A stretch of 64,000 nucleotides of DNA from Tachypleus tridentatus (GCF_004210375.1 NC_134834.1:94802170-94866169); one strand, 5' to 3'. Shown: positions 1 through 10,946, numbered from the stretch's first letter. The notes: a model not told the origin generated them from the sequence alone. A program made the numbers and translations.

Positions 1-970
1 ATAAGGATATAACGCAGTTATATACAAGACCCATATAACGAATATGAATATTAATACGCAATAAAATAATTGAAACGACTTAGAATTGTAAGTCTGGTAC
101 TTTTAAATGTAAGATATTTTTTAATCCGACATTCAATAAGAAATTCTTTTTCTTTTTGTAATATTATTTGTCCGTGGTGGCGCTTCTGAGAAAAAAAATT
201 CGTTCGCTCGTCTTCGCAACTGTGTTGATGAAACTGTCAAATACGAACGTGTCAAACGGCTTTAACATAACAGCGAAAACACGCAATCATCCGCACGTTT
301 CCCTAATAACATAGCAGCTACGACTGCCAAACTCTATTGGTTCAATACTTATAAATGCCACTGAACAGAAGCAATTTCTTGTAGTGACAACCGTGACTCA
401 ATAAAGTTAGCCTTTTTTAATGTCGCCAAATAGGAACTACCGTTGATCGAATAAAACTCTCGTCTTTAAATCAATAATAAATGAGTTGCGTGTGTGAATT
501 CTGTACAGTTGTTTCTATATCTCCGCAGACGAACGTATTGTTTTTCTGCTGTTTCGTCTTATTACATTCTTCCTTTTACAAATACTTTTCAATCGACCAA
601 CATTCTTTCATTTCTCGGTGGATTGACCTGACACTTGGTAGGGATATATCTTGGTCCAATACGTTCACATATCTCTTTTATTTTGTTATTTAAATTTATT
701 AAAATTTAAAGTTATTTTTTTAATTTAAAACTATTTAAGTGACTTAACACAACACTCAAAGATTTGCCCATTTTGAGTATTTTTGACAGGCCAGAGTTCA
801 AGAGAGCATAATTTTATGGGTCTTGGTCCATATCTTGACCATATGTTAGCCAATTAACGTGAAATTTAGTACAAAGAAACTTTGTAGATCCCAAAGAGAG
901 ATTTTTGTGAACTACTTATGTGTACGTTAACTGATTTACATGTGATTTGGTACGAAGATAACTTATTGGA
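1..970. other. Unannotated AT-rich DNA
   Basis: No repeat family, exon or domain was recognised here. The only long frame (481-693, 70 codons) is a phenylalanine- and serine-rich translation of low-complexity sequence with no homology that I recognise, and I do not treat it as a gene. Confidence 0.4.
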
Positions 971-982
971 TGTTCCAAGCAG

Positions 983-1167
983 GCTCGGCATGGCCAAGCG
1001 TGTTAAGGCTCAGTCCCACTATTCGTTGGTAAAATAGTAGCCCAAGAGTTGGCGGTGGGTGGTGATGACTAGCTGCCTTCCCTCTAGTCTTACACTGCTA
1101 AATTAGGGACGGCTAGCGCAGATAGCCCTCGAGTAACTTTACGCGAAATTCAAAAAACAACTACACA
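983..1167 (+). repeat. tRNA-derived SINE (type A), internally deleted
   Basis: The copy begins with a tRNA-like box A region (GGCATGGCCAAGCGTG) and then jumps straight into the SINE core (CCCACTATTCGTTGG), so the anticodon arm and box B are missing. It ends in an A-rich CAAAAAACAAC tail. A perfect 12-bp target site duplication (TGTTCCAAGCAG) flanks it at 971-982 and 1168-1179. Confidence 0.9.
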
Positions 1168-1354
1168 TGTTCCAAGCAGCGATTAAGACAGGATTTGATA
1201 TTTCTGTGTTCTTCCTGATGTTTCAGGTGTTAAAATCGACATGTTGGGATTTCGAGGGGGAGAAATGATGCACTATTTAATTTGTGTATAATTCTCTAGT
1301 CCTATTCAGTGAGTTTCAGGTTTTACAGACCACTTGATTATGTAGACCAAAGTA

Positions 1355-1435
1355 ATAAACTTGACGACTTGTAACCCTGAAATCCGGGTTTCGATTTCCA
1401 GCGGTAGGCACAACGCAGATAGGTTATTACGTACC
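1355..1435 (+). repeat. Degenerate short SINE fragment (type C)
   Basis: A box B-like GGGTTTCGATTTCC followed by a GGTAGGCACAACGCAGATAG segment matches the short tRNA-derived SINE seen elsewhere in the window. The 5' part is missing or decayed. Confidence 0.45.
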
Positions 1436-1479
1436 ATGTAACAAGACATTAAGTGTCAAAATCCGCATTTTTTTCAGAC

Positions 1480-1650
1480 ATTAACTGTAACCGTATGCCG
1501 CGCAATAGTACCAGATGTCAGGCGTTAAGTGGTTACTGTAAGCCGTGTAATAATACAAGTGTTAAGTGGTGACGTAGACCGTGTAATAATACAAGTGTCA
1601 GGTGTTAAGTGGTTACGTTGGCCATGTAATAATACAAGACGTCGTCTAAA
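1480..1650. repeat. Degenerate tandem repeat, about 45-50 bp unit
   Basis: About three to four imperfect copies of a unit containing GTTAAGTGGT and CCGTGTAATAATACAAG. Copy boundaries vary through small deletions, so this is an old minisatellite. Confidence 0.6.
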
Positions 1651-1659
1651 GTTGACACC

Positions 1660-2340
1660 TTAAATAGACATAATAAACGAAATAAAATATAGTTATAAAG
1701 ATATCTTAATCTATAAAGTTCAATTTTTCATAACGAGAGGTTGAAATAGAAAATAACAGAATGCACTAACATTAAAACGATTGAAAATAGGCTTAGAGAA
1801 TATCAAATATATTGCAATAATACATTTTGTAGGTGTTACGTGAGCTGTTTGGAACAGAATCAAAGCATTACAGTAATTAATTGAACTGAAGTTGCAGTTT
1901 ATAATCGATATGTGAGAGTTTATTTGCAACGAATAAGCTCTTTTTTAAGTGATAACAGTTCGTTATTTTATGGTGAAGATAAAAATAAAATTTAAATTTA
2001 AATGAGATGTCCAGATAGATGACATGGTAACGGGGTAATTTTTCAGGCCAATACTAACAAATGTATTCCTCAGTCATTATAAACATTTTTGGTTGTGTTC
2101 TTTGTTAGATACCAGTACCACTGAATGTATACCGATCTTATACAGAAAATATGTCATAGTTCCTTCGAAACTGTGACAAGATTTTAAAAAAGCCTATAAT
2201 ATTTTAATAATTACGTTTACATGTGAAACGGAAGAAAACGAACAATTGTAATTTCTTGATATAAAGATCGATCGATTAAATAACAGTTTATATTTATTTC
2301 TCTTTTAAAATAAGCGTATTTAGGTTTTCAGTTTTATTTT
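1660..2340. other. Unannotated AT-rich DNA
   Basis: I see no recognisable exon or repeat. The minus-strand frame at 1720-1929 is short, hydrophobic and unsupported. Confidence 0.35.
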
Positions 2341-2349
2341 TGCCGTTTA

Positions 2350-2612
2350 AGTGAAGGGCAGGTAGTTTGGGCTCGTAACTCACAACCTGAGGAGCGTGGG
2401 TTTGAATCCATGTCCCACCAAACATGCTTGCCCTTTCAGCCGTGAGGGCGTTGTTATGTGAATGTTAATCCACTTCTTTGTTAATGTAAAAAAATAGCCC
2501 AAGAGTTGGCGGTGGGTGGTGGTGACTACCTACCTTTCCTCTCGTCTTTCAATCATAATTGAAGAACAGCTAAAACAACAGTCTTGTCGCTTTGCACGAA
2601 ATTTAAAAGTAA
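2350..2612 (+). repeat. Old tRNA-derived SINE (type A)
   Basis: A diverged copy with box B (GGGTTTGAATCC), the CCACCAAACATGCTTGCCC junction and the AAGAGTTGGCGGTGGGTGGT core block. The distal part (CGTCTTTCAATCATAATTG) is strongly mutated, so this is an older insertion. Confidence 0.8.
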
Positions 2613-3048
2613 CCAAATTTCTAAATAAAGCTTATAATTACCCTTTCCAACACATAAAACTGTAATATTCATTAGATGTTCTGGAACTTCCCTAAAAGTT
2701 CTTAGTTTTTTATATATTTTAGTTACTTTTCACTTTAAGTCCTCATTTGATAATGTTGCGTTTGTAATTTAACTTTTATTTGGTTTAATATAGATTGCTG
2801 AAAATGGAACATATGTATTTTGAAACGCTCATGTATCAAACATTGTTAACGTTTCAGCAGTATCTAATGTTTGTTGCCGTTGTTTTTGCTTCTGTCCATC
2901 ATATCTATACTTTATTCGGGTCTCTGACTCATAACTTACTTTCAAGACTGAAATAGATTTGTCTTTGTGTTTTTACTTTTCTAATTCTACTAGATACAAC
3001 GTGTGTAAAAACATACAAAACAAAGAAACTCTAGACTTAACACGTATA
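2613..3048. other. Unannotated AT-rich DNA
   Basis: No supported gene or known repeat was seen between the SINE and the mariner-derived element. Confidence 0.35.
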
Positions 3049-3050
3049 TA

Positions 3051-3457
3051 TTGGGTAGAGGAATAATTCGTGAGCGTTTTTTCAAGTTAAAAAAATATAT
3101 TCATAAATGAAACGCTTTCGCAAAATAGTTGATGTCATTTGGTAGATAATTTTTTGCTCTAATAGATGGTGTGTTTGATTTTCATATGTCTTTAATTTTT
3201 GCTTTCATTTTCAGCTCATTAAATGGAATGTCAAGTGGACAAAATCGAGCGTTTTCGACACCATCTGCTTTTCGCATTTAATTTCTTGCAATTTCGTTTA
3301 AAACAATGCATACTATATACCTAGGTATTACATGAAATAAAGTATCATAATAAATGTTTTGGGTGTAATGTGTTCATGAATTGAAGTATTGTATAGTCTT
3401 GCATGTAATGCTTGAATGAAATTATTTAAAATGCTCACGAATTATTCCTCAACCTAA
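3051..3457 (+). mobile_element. Mariner-derived deletion element (MITE-like)
   Basis: The 407-bp segment has terminal inverted repeats of about 25 bp: TTGGGTAGAGGAATAATTCG at the left, and the complement of TTAGGTTGAGGAATAATTCG at the right. It is flanked by TA on both sides (3049-3050 and 3458-3459). TTAGGTTG-type ends and TA duplication are characteristic of mariner elements. Inside, an ATG near 3223 opens a short peptide beginning MECQVDKIERFRHHLLFAFN. It resembles the start of mariner transposases (around IRHCLLF in relatives) but stops soon after. I infer that this is an internally deleted mariner that kept its ends and the first codons of the transposase; it is not autonomous. Confidence 0.75.
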
Positions 3458-3535
3458 TAAAACGTCTCGCTGGGTGACATTTTTCGCCATTTGCCAAGCT
3501 AACAGTTTCAAATTACAGTTTTATTGTCTTTTAAT

Positions 3536-3662
3536 TAAACATAAAACTACACAATGGACTATCTCTGCTCTGCTCACCACGGATATCGAAACCCGATTTA
3601 TAGCGGTGTGAATCTGCGGTTATTCAGCTGTTCTACCTATCTAGGAACCACGGTTAACGGGG
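3536..3662 (-). repeat. Short tRNA-derived SINE (type C)
   Basis: The reverse complement contains CCGTGGTGAGCAGAGCAGAG, a box B relic around ATCGGGTTTCGATATCCG and a tail like GTAGTTTTATGTTTAATT. These match other type C copies (22.6, 32.9 and 41.9 kb). Confidence 0.7.
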
Positions 3663-4066
3663 ATATGAGATATTAGTTTTGTTGTAAAACATTTTCATAT
3701 TACAGATTTTCAGATGTAAATCAAAGAAAACCTGAGCACTGAGAGTCTGAGAAACTGGTGAAAGTGAATAGCTGTGAAGAAAACTTATCAGTCCGATGTA
3801 TTAACACATTTCTCTTTGTTCGAGGTTATCTTTAAGTACACACATTTATCACCTACGTTATAAGCCTTCATCAATATCAGTCTTATTGTGATATTTGGTT
3901 CTGCCATATATTTCTCTCAAACCTACTTCGGTACAAGAAACAAAGGGAAGTTCAGTAAAGTTCTCTTTCCACTGACTTATACTGTTGTTTATGTTCTTCA
4001 CTACTCATTAGATTAAAACTTGATTTTCACTTATTCCTAGTTGTTTGTTGTTGTTTTTTTAATTTT
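3663..4066. other. Unannotated AT-rich DNA
   Basis: No recognised element or exon. Confidence 0.35.
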
Positions 4067-4076
4067 GCCTAAATGT

Positions 4077-4332
4077 GGCCCGACATAGCCAGGTGGTTAA
4101 GGCACTCGACTTGTAATCTGAAGGTCGCGGGTTCGAATCCCCGTCACACCAAACATGCTCACCCTTTCAGCCGTGAGGCGTTATAATGTGACGGTCATTC
4201 CCACTATTCGTTGGTAAAAAGAGTACCTCAAGAGTTGGCGATGGGTGGTGATGACTACATTGATAAACTAGGGACGGCTTGTGCAGATAGACGTCGAGTA
4301 GCTGTGCGCGAAATTCAAACTAAACAAAACAA
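4077..4332 (+). repeat. tRNA-derived SINE (type A) with target duplication
   Basis: A near full-length copy. The head shows box A (TAGCCAGGTGG), an anticodon-arm region GACTTGTAATCTGAAGG and box B (GGTTCGAATCC). The core and an AAACTAAACAAAACAA tail follow. The 10-bp repeat GCCTAAATGT occurs at 4067-4076 and 4333-4342. Confidence 0.92.
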
Positions 4333-4342
4333 GCCTAAATGT

Positions 4343-5493
4343 TATTGAATATATTGTTTAGAGTAGCAGGTATTTCGTGAAATAACTAAATAAACTCTAT
4401 CCTCTAACTATGTGTTTTATGCAACGTTGTGCTAGTAACAAAAAAAAAAACAACCTCACATTGCAATGACGTCTTTCTAGTCCGAGAGAAGTATAGCACG
4501 TTTCTGAAATAAATAATATATATTTCTTTTGATATAGACAACGAAGTAATAGAAAATAGGTTATTAATAACATTAAACTTCTTATAAAGCAATTCCACTT
4601 GTGTACGTAAATTGAATTAGAACTCAAAGCATTGGGTGAGTAAAATTAAAATTGTTTAAATAAATCCGCACAACGTTTGCACACGTGACTATTATCAGGC
4701 AGAGGATTAGACAGCGAAAATTAGGAACAGTAATGATGTAATAAACATTAATCATTTCTAAAAGTGAATTTAATACAAAATAAGTGTGAACTAATTCTCT
4801 TCTTGTTTTCGTGCTCTGGTAATGCGTTCAGTGCTCGACCAGTTTTCTACGATAGAATCGATTACATTTTTGGTAAATTTTATTGATATATTGAACTTTT
4901 TCTGTATCGATTATCATATTTTTAATAATATGTTCTTTGCTTACACTGTGTTTTAACAAAACGAATTCGTGCTCGAATGTTTTGTTTATGAAAACAGATT
5001 GTTCCTACAACTTTATAATATGTTTTATTATATATCCGTGATGAGGAAGTACAATATCCATGATAAGGACGTACAAGCTACGCTGTTGTTATTAATGTTT
5101 CGTGTGCTGCTAGTTGTACTTTTGCAAAAGGTTTCATTTTCTTTGCGGTTAAATGTAAACTGTTTATCATATTTTTGGTGAAAGGTTATTCTTCTTTGTT
5201 ATTTGTAAAATATATCGATTTTATTAATCAATTTTACGAATCACGTATTTTAAAATTCGTATTACATTAGCCAGATAAAGTACCTATTTGTTGATTTACA
5301 GTTTTACACGGTTCGTGGCACACGGTACAATAAAAGTCTAAAATGTTTCTCGGATCTAAATGTTTAGATAATTGATATCCAACGTGCCACATGCGACTTT
5401 AATATTTGAAAGATGTCGAATTTGTTAGTATTAGAAAAGAAATTCTTACACTTACATTTGAAAACCACACACTTCACGTGTGTAAACAATTAG
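4343..5493. other. Unannotated AT-rich DNA
   Basis: Several short frames (4397-4627, 4969-5181) are hydrophobic translations of AT-rich DNA without splice or homology support. No repeat family was recognised. Confidence 0.35.
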
Positions 5494-5505
5494 TAAGATG
5501 GAATA

Positions 5506-5980
5506 TTCAGTGATGTCGAGAAAACCCACTTGTAGAGAAATATGTATGCAAAAACGGCTCGTCTGGGTTGAGAAAATATTTTACATAGAGGAGCGAAGAA
5601 CGTTTCGACCTTCTTCGGTCATTGTCAGGTTCACAAAGAAAGAGGTAACTGACCAGAAGCTGACCACATGTTTAAAAGGGGTTGTGTAACTGAGTGTCGG
5701 AATGTAGAGGGCGGTGTTAGATGTTTGAATATATAATTTTATAATGTTATTTTATTAAATAAAAAAAATAATATATGTTATATTATAATAATATATTATA
5801 TAATATATTAATAATATTCCAACACTCAATTACACAACCCCTTTCAAACATGTGGTCAGCTTCCGGTCAGTTACCTCTTTCTTTCTTTGTGAACCTGACG
5901 ATGACCGAAGAAGGTCGAAACGTTCTTCGCTCCTCTACGTAAAATATTTTCTCAATGCAAACGAGCCGTTTTTACATATA
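5506..5980. mobile_element. Fold-back Penelope-like derivative
   Basis: Two arms of about 210 bp (about 5545-5750 and 5815-5980) are inverted copies of each other. They share, in opposite orientation, GGTTGTGTAACTGAGTGT, GTAGAGGGCGGTGTTAG and ACGTTTCGACCTTCTTCGG. The centre is only about 60 bp of AT-rich sequence. The arms match the two ends of the coding Penelope-like element at 29360-31542, and the left arm likewise carries an extra outer segment (TTCAGTGATGTCGAGAAAAC). Flanks TAAGATGGAATA (5494-5505) and TAAGACGGAATA (5981-5992) look like a target duplication with one mismatch. This is a non-autonomous offspring that lost the whole coding interior. The 63-codon frame at 5498-5689 lies in the arm and is not a gene. 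Confidence 0.85.
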
Positions 5981-5992
5981 TAAGACGGAATA

Positions 5993-6840
5993 CAGACCTG
6001 TTTAAGGCAGCATTTTTAACGTTTGTTATGAATAACTCACACAAAGTGAGTTACACACACTGTTCCTTCAATATTTTGTGTAAGTGTTGCTCAGGAAGTA
6101 CAAATCCATATTTAAGGGAGATTAAATCATTTGTGTAACGCTGACATAACGTTTAATTGGACATCATGTTGAACATCAAGAGATTTCATTAAGGATCTAA
6201 AAATTTAGAAATGTCATTGATATAATTGGAATATTTGTATAAGATGGATTTAAAAAAACCTACATTTCTTTGAGAGGACAATCATATAAACAAGGAATGG
6301 GACCCTCTGTAATTACTAAACTTTACTGAACTCCATCATTTATAATACCAATTATTTAAGAATGTATTTAACTGTTTTTGGTTTTCGTGTTTTCAGTTGA
6401 AATTCTTATCAACTTTCTTAAATTTTTGTATTATTTTTAAAATATATTCCACTGGGTTATTGTAGTGCTTAATGCAAATAACATTTGTTTTCTTTCATTT
6501 GTTAAAAAATAATCCCAACATTATTATTTTAAAAACAGCTGAATGAAAACAAAACGATCGTTAATCCAGAATATATCTATAAAAGACTTAACATAACATA
6601 GTATAATTAACCGCTTAAGAAAATTGACTGGGAGAAAATATATGAAACTGAAGCAAATAATATAACGCAACTTATGGATTTTATCGTCAATTATTTGTGG
6701 AAAGTAACAGCACGTCCATTATTGTCTGGCCTGCAGATCAGTGGATCTGTTAAAAGCCTCATACAATAACAATTACGCTTTGAAGTATTACAGTGCTGGT
6801 AGTTAATATGTGAACAATTTTCATGTGCCACGAAATGTGG
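5993..6840. other. Unannotated AT-rich DNA
   Basis: No recognised gene or repeat in this stretch. Confidence 0.35.
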
Positions 6841-6841
6841 C

Positions 6842-7033
6842 ATTAAGTTTCCTAACTGTAGTAACACAAGAAGGCTTAGGAAAGTAGGCTTAACTTTATT
6901 ACACCATAAAGTGTCCTAACTGTAGTAACACAAGAAGGCTCAGGAAAGTAGGCTTAACTTAATTACACCATAAAGTTTCCAAACTGTAATAACACAAGAA
7001 GGCTTAGAAAAGTAGACTTAACTTTATTACACC
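6842..7033 (+). repeat. Three-copy 64-bp tandem repeat
   Basis: Three consecutive 64-bp units share AACTGTAGTAACACAAGAAG and end in ATTACACC. They differ at only a few positions. The boundaries give exactly 192 bp. Confidence 0.9.
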
Positions 7034-7293
7034 GTACTTATAATGTTCTTTAGAATCTTTTTTTCTGACTTTTTCGCGTACAAAGCGCCAAATAACAAAA
7101 GTGAAATTACAGATTATAAAATTCTAGTTATAACAGAAGAAAAAAAACCCCATTCTGAAACAATACTAGTTTCTTTTATGGTTATTACTGTAAACATTCT
7201 CAACTATCTGTTGCACAATATGATTTTCAAGAAGCTTCATTAATTCTTTCAGTATTATTTTGCCGAGAGAGTAACCAGCCATTTCCTCACGTT

Positions 7294-7550
7294 GGCTGGC
7301 AGGGCCAGGTGGTTAGGGCGCTGGACTGATGTTCGAATCCTTGTTACAACAAACATACTTGGCCTTTCAGACATTGAAACATTATAATATTATGTTAAAT
7401 CCACTATTTGTTGGTAAAAGCGTAGCCCGAGAGATGGCGGTGGGTAGTGATGAGTAACTGCCTACCATCTAGCCTAACACTGCTAAATTAGGGACGGCTA
7501 GAGCAGATAGCCTGCTTGTAGCTTTGCTTCAAATAAAAAAAACAACAACA
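7294..7550 (+). repeat. tRNA-derived SINE (type A), partly deleted head
   Basis: Box A-like GGGCCAGGTGGTTAGGGCG is followed by a deletion within the anticodon arm, then TGTTCGAATCC and the full core, ending in an AACAACAACAACA tail. Confidence 0.85.
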
Positions 7551-7554
7551 ACAC

Positions 7555-8000
7555 ACCTTATGTTGAATTTATTTCAGACGTCCTGTCACTGTTGCATCGA
7601 ACTTTGCAAGAAGCTATGTACACTTGTCTGGGAAAGTTTACTTCATGTGAATCATAAGGCTTACCAGTTATGCCACAGAACAATAAGTTTATCTCGTCCA
7701 AGTTATGAATGATTGAAGCAGTTAGAGATAAAACTATTTTCTGCTATTTTCCCTTCCACCTTACTAACTTCAAATTGGCAGAAGTGCACGATATTTTTCT
7801 TTAGACTTTATTATGGGCAACATTAAATGATCATAGTCCTTCAATGCAATTGACAAGTGGTAGCTAGAGCCGAGCCCCGGTGAGCTAACAGTACAACCAG
7901 AGGTTTCGTTTATTCTGCTAAACAGTTTCAAGCAGAAACATATTAAACTACGTAAATAGTTGGAGTAAATTAAACAGATTCTTAATTTTTCCCACATTTT
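7555..8000. other. Unannotated DNA between SINEs
   Basis: Short frames on both strands (7524-7712, 7770-7997) have no recognised domain or exon signals. Nothing else was seen. Confidence 0.3.
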
Positions 8001-8001
8001 C

Positions 8002-8272
8002 GACCCGTTATGGCAATGTGACTAATGCACTCAGTTCTAAATCTGAGGGACGTGGTATCGAATTCCCGTCACACCAAACATGGTCGCCCTTTCAGCCGTG
8101 GGGGCGTTTATGTGACGGTTAATCCCACTATTCGTTGGTAAAAGATTAGACCAAGAGTTGGCGGTGGGTGGTGATGACTAGCTGCCTTCCCTCTAGTCTT
8201 ACACTGCTAAATTAGGGAGGCTAACGCAGATAGCCCTCGTGTAGCTTTTCGCGAAATCCAAAAACAAACAAA
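8002..8272 (+). repeat. tRNA-derived SINE (type A)
   Basis: Full-length but mutated head (GACCCGTTATGGCAATGTGA, then TCGAATTCCCGTCACACC), intact core and CCAAAAACAAACAAA tail. Confidence 0.88.
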
Positions 8273-8385
8273 TCATTTACGGCACATAGAATAGTTTATT
8301 TTGTTACATTTTAAGTACAATTTCAAAGCATAAAAAATTCGTATTGAATGACGACATTTATTTTCCAAGAAATAAGAAATAAAGA

Positions 8386-8470
8386 TTGTTTGTTTGTTCT
8401 GAATTTCGCGCAAAGCTACTCGAGGGCTATCTGTGCTAGCCGTCCCTGATTTAGCAGTGTAAGACTAGAG
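8386..8470 (-). repeat. SINE (type A) tail half, split by a hAT insertion
   Basis: This is the 3' part of a type A SINE in reverse orientation (tail TTGTTTGTTTGTTCTGAATT, then the core down to GTAAGACTAGAG). The element is interrupted at 8470 and resumes at 10762. GACTAGAG is present on both sides of the inserted hAT. Confidence 0.93.
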
Positions 8471-10761
8471 CGGGGGTTACCACACTTTTTTCACAGGGCG
8501 CCAGATTACTTGGGGAATGAGAATCCCGGGCCGCATGATCATTATGTTCAATACTCATAAGCTAGAACGAAAGCTCTCTGTAAAAGACTTAACACTAAGT
8601 TTAGGATGCCACATTAGCCATGTGGGAGTAGCATGCAATATACACATATAATAAAAAAACAAACAGAAATACAACCAACATTTTTATTTGCCAAAAGGTT
8701 ATCAAAGAAGGTGACATTAGCAAAAACAATTGTCATATCGCACATAGTGAGTACATATCTGAATTTCACTAAGCCGCAAAAAAGTTAGTGAGATTTATGA
8801 AATTGGCGTTTGGCTTTCAAAATATCTTCAATGTTCGGTTTTGAATTGCTGCATCCAATCATTAAAATTACTTTCAAATGTTCATCACTCAACCTTGATC
8901 GATGTACCGACTTTGTATACTTCATTTTTGAAAATGATTGTTCACAGATATAAGTTGTTCCGAACACTAATGCCATACCAGATGCGAAGTGCTTCAGCTT
9001 TGGAAAATCATCTTCAGGTATGCAGCTGTAAAATTCAATAAGTTGCCCCTCTCTGTGTTTTGCTTTCACCAAGTCATTTCCTTGAAAATCGATGACCTCC
9101 AGCTGAAGTTCCACTGACACGTCATCAATGACACAATCAAAAGGATTCTGAAAAAGGAGAATGTCACTTTCGATTCTGTCGAGATCCGAAAATATCTCTA
9201 AAAATGCTTATTTAAATCGCCAATAATCTTTTTCTGAAACTCCAGGTTGACATCTTCTATGATTCCAGCATGAAACACATTGAAACACTGAAAATGAGAG
9301 AGGTTTCCTCCTTCCAAATTTTTTTCAAACAATGACAGCTTTCTCCAAAATCCTTTAACGATTCTATAGAAATCAGAGACAAGGTTATTCTTCCCTGAAG
9401 TTTCAAGTTCAATTCATTCATGTGGGATGTGATGTCAACCAAAATAGACAACTTTGACAACCAGGTTGGATCCGACAGAAGCAGATCGGCTCTATATTTC
9501 TCGATAAGAAATATGTTTATTTCTCTTCTCAGCTTGGAAAACGAGAAAGACTTTACCGCAGCTGAGCCACCTCACCGCCATGTGATAAGGCAAGTCACAG
9601 AAATCCGAATCAATTTCTTCTCCAGTTGTTCTTCCGTGCATGCTGCAAACTGATGCCAACTCTTCCATGATCTGAAAGTCCAAATTAACTCCACCAATGA
9701 ACACGACAGATTAGTAGACTCATCCAGTGCCAGAGAATGTCATAGGAAGTTTCTAGCTTTTTGGCGTATCTGTAATGGGATGTTCTCTCCAAGTTCTTGT
9801 GCTCTCCGTACAACTGAAGTTGCTGAAAGGCTGATACTTTCAAACAAATTGGCTTTTTCAGAACACAACTCATTTGCTGCTTCCATCATACACTCTTTGA
9901 TGAAGTTGCCGTCAGTAAAAGGTTTTTCTCGCTCTGCCATCCTCTGCACTATTTTATAACTTATACGAGTGACAGATTCATTTTCAGCAAACTTTCTCGT
10001 GAAAAGATTCTTTTGATATTGAAAAACACGTGTCATGGATTCAAATTTCTCAGAACGGAACTTTCATGAAAATTTCAAATATGTTGATAGATGTTTTGTT
10101 TCATAGTGACGCCGAAGATTGTACTCTTTCAAAACGGCAACACTTTCGGTGCGTATCACACAAGTAGCTTTCTGGTTTCCACAAAGAAGTACTTTTTCCC
10201 CCATTCTTCATTGAAAGCACAACACTCAGGGTCCACTTTTCTTCTTTTAAAAAACAGGATCTGAAAATGAAAAACACAGAACGCTGTGAGAAAAGTATTG
10301 TACTGGTCCAAGAACGTACAAACAAAATATATTGAAACGTACGTTTGCCACGACACTTACCTAAGAACGAGTTACGAAAAGCGCAGAACCCGACTACTAA
10401 GATAAATGAGCTTGCTGAAGCGGTAACCCTAGGCCTAAATTTACAAGAGGAGTCGATAGGACGAGGGTTAAGTCTGTACTTGTTTTCGAAATATTTATGA
10501 TTTCATAGATACGTGCCTCGATATGAATAAACGGGCAGCAAGGACGAAAGAAGAATTTTCCTGTTGGTTATAAATGCGCGTGACAGCTTTGTTTCTTTTT
10601 ATCATAACATCTTGTGTTTGCTAGCTTAAAGCGACCATCGGTATGATTTATTTTGTTATGACATTCGGACATTTGATGAAATGTCACTTTTTATTTCCAA
10701 GCGGCTAGCTGCTGGCGGGCTGGACAAAACGACCTCGAGAGCCGTAGTTTGGTGACCCCTG
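8471..10761 (-). mobile_element. hAT-superfamily transposon relic (GTF2IRD2/ZBED-like)
   Basis: The 2291-bp element has inverted ends CGGGGGTTACCACACT (left) and, complemented, CAGGGGTCACCAAACT (right). A perfect 8-bp duplication GACTAGAG (8463-8470 and 10762-10769) flanks it, as expected for hAT elements. It interrupts a SINE, so the order of events is clear. The minus-strand coding relic runs from a BED-type zinc finger (about 10235-10105) to a hAT dimerisation region (9120-8785). Frameshifts, stops and an internal deletion make it inactive. Confidence 0.93.
8785..10240 (-). pseudogene. hAT transposase-like pseudogene (GTF2IRD2-like)
   Basis: Read on the minus strand, fragments in three frames follow the order of GTF2I-repeat-domain-2/ZBED-type hAT proteins. 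A BED finger region begins PECCAFNEEWGKKYFFVE, but the second zinc ligand reads CVIR instead of CxxC, and a frameshift lies near 10165. Next comes 10036-9740 (FIKECMMEAANELCSEKANL, then SLALDEST carrying the first catalytic Asp near 9733-9720). Then comes 9704-9492 (GGVNLDFQIMEELASVCSMH ... LPYHMAVRWLSCGKV), 9460-9257 (LSILVDITSHMNELNLKLQG) and the C-terminal dimerisation block 9120-8785 (FGTTYICEQSFSKMKYTKS). Near 9614 about 100 residues of the family are missing: TTGEE runs straight into IDSDFCDLPYH, which removes the second acidic catalytic segment. This is a dead copy, not a host gene. Confidence 0.9.
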
Positions 10762-10946
10762 GACTAGAGGAAAGGCAGCTAGTCATCATCACGTGGCGCA
10801 AACTCTTGGGCTACTCTTTTACCAACGAATAGTAGGACTGACCGTCACATTATCGCTAAAAAGACGATCATGTTTAGTGTGGCCGGGATTCGAACTCGAT
10901 ACCCTTGGATTACGAGTCGAACGCCTTAGCACGCTTGGCCATGACA
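10762..10946 (-). repeat. SINE (type A) head half, split by a hAT insertion
   Basis: Continues the SINE begun at 8386-8470. It runs from the repeated GACTAGAG through the core to box B (complement of GGATTCGAACTCG) and the tRNA-like head (CTTGGCCATG near the end). Confidence 0.93.

Noticed and set aside
3210..3290. Host exon after TTTCATTTTCAG near 3212
   Set aside because: It lies within the mariner-derived element, has no downstream donor and resembles the transposase start.
4077..4150. Functional tRNA gene
   Set aside because: The tRNA-like head has poor acceptor and anticodon stem pairing and is followed by the SINE core as in more than twenty other copies.
8785..10240. Domesticated GTF2IRD2-like host gene
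   Set aside because: Frameshifts, a lost zinc ligand, an internal catalytic deletion and intact transposon ends with target duplication indicate a dead transposon.
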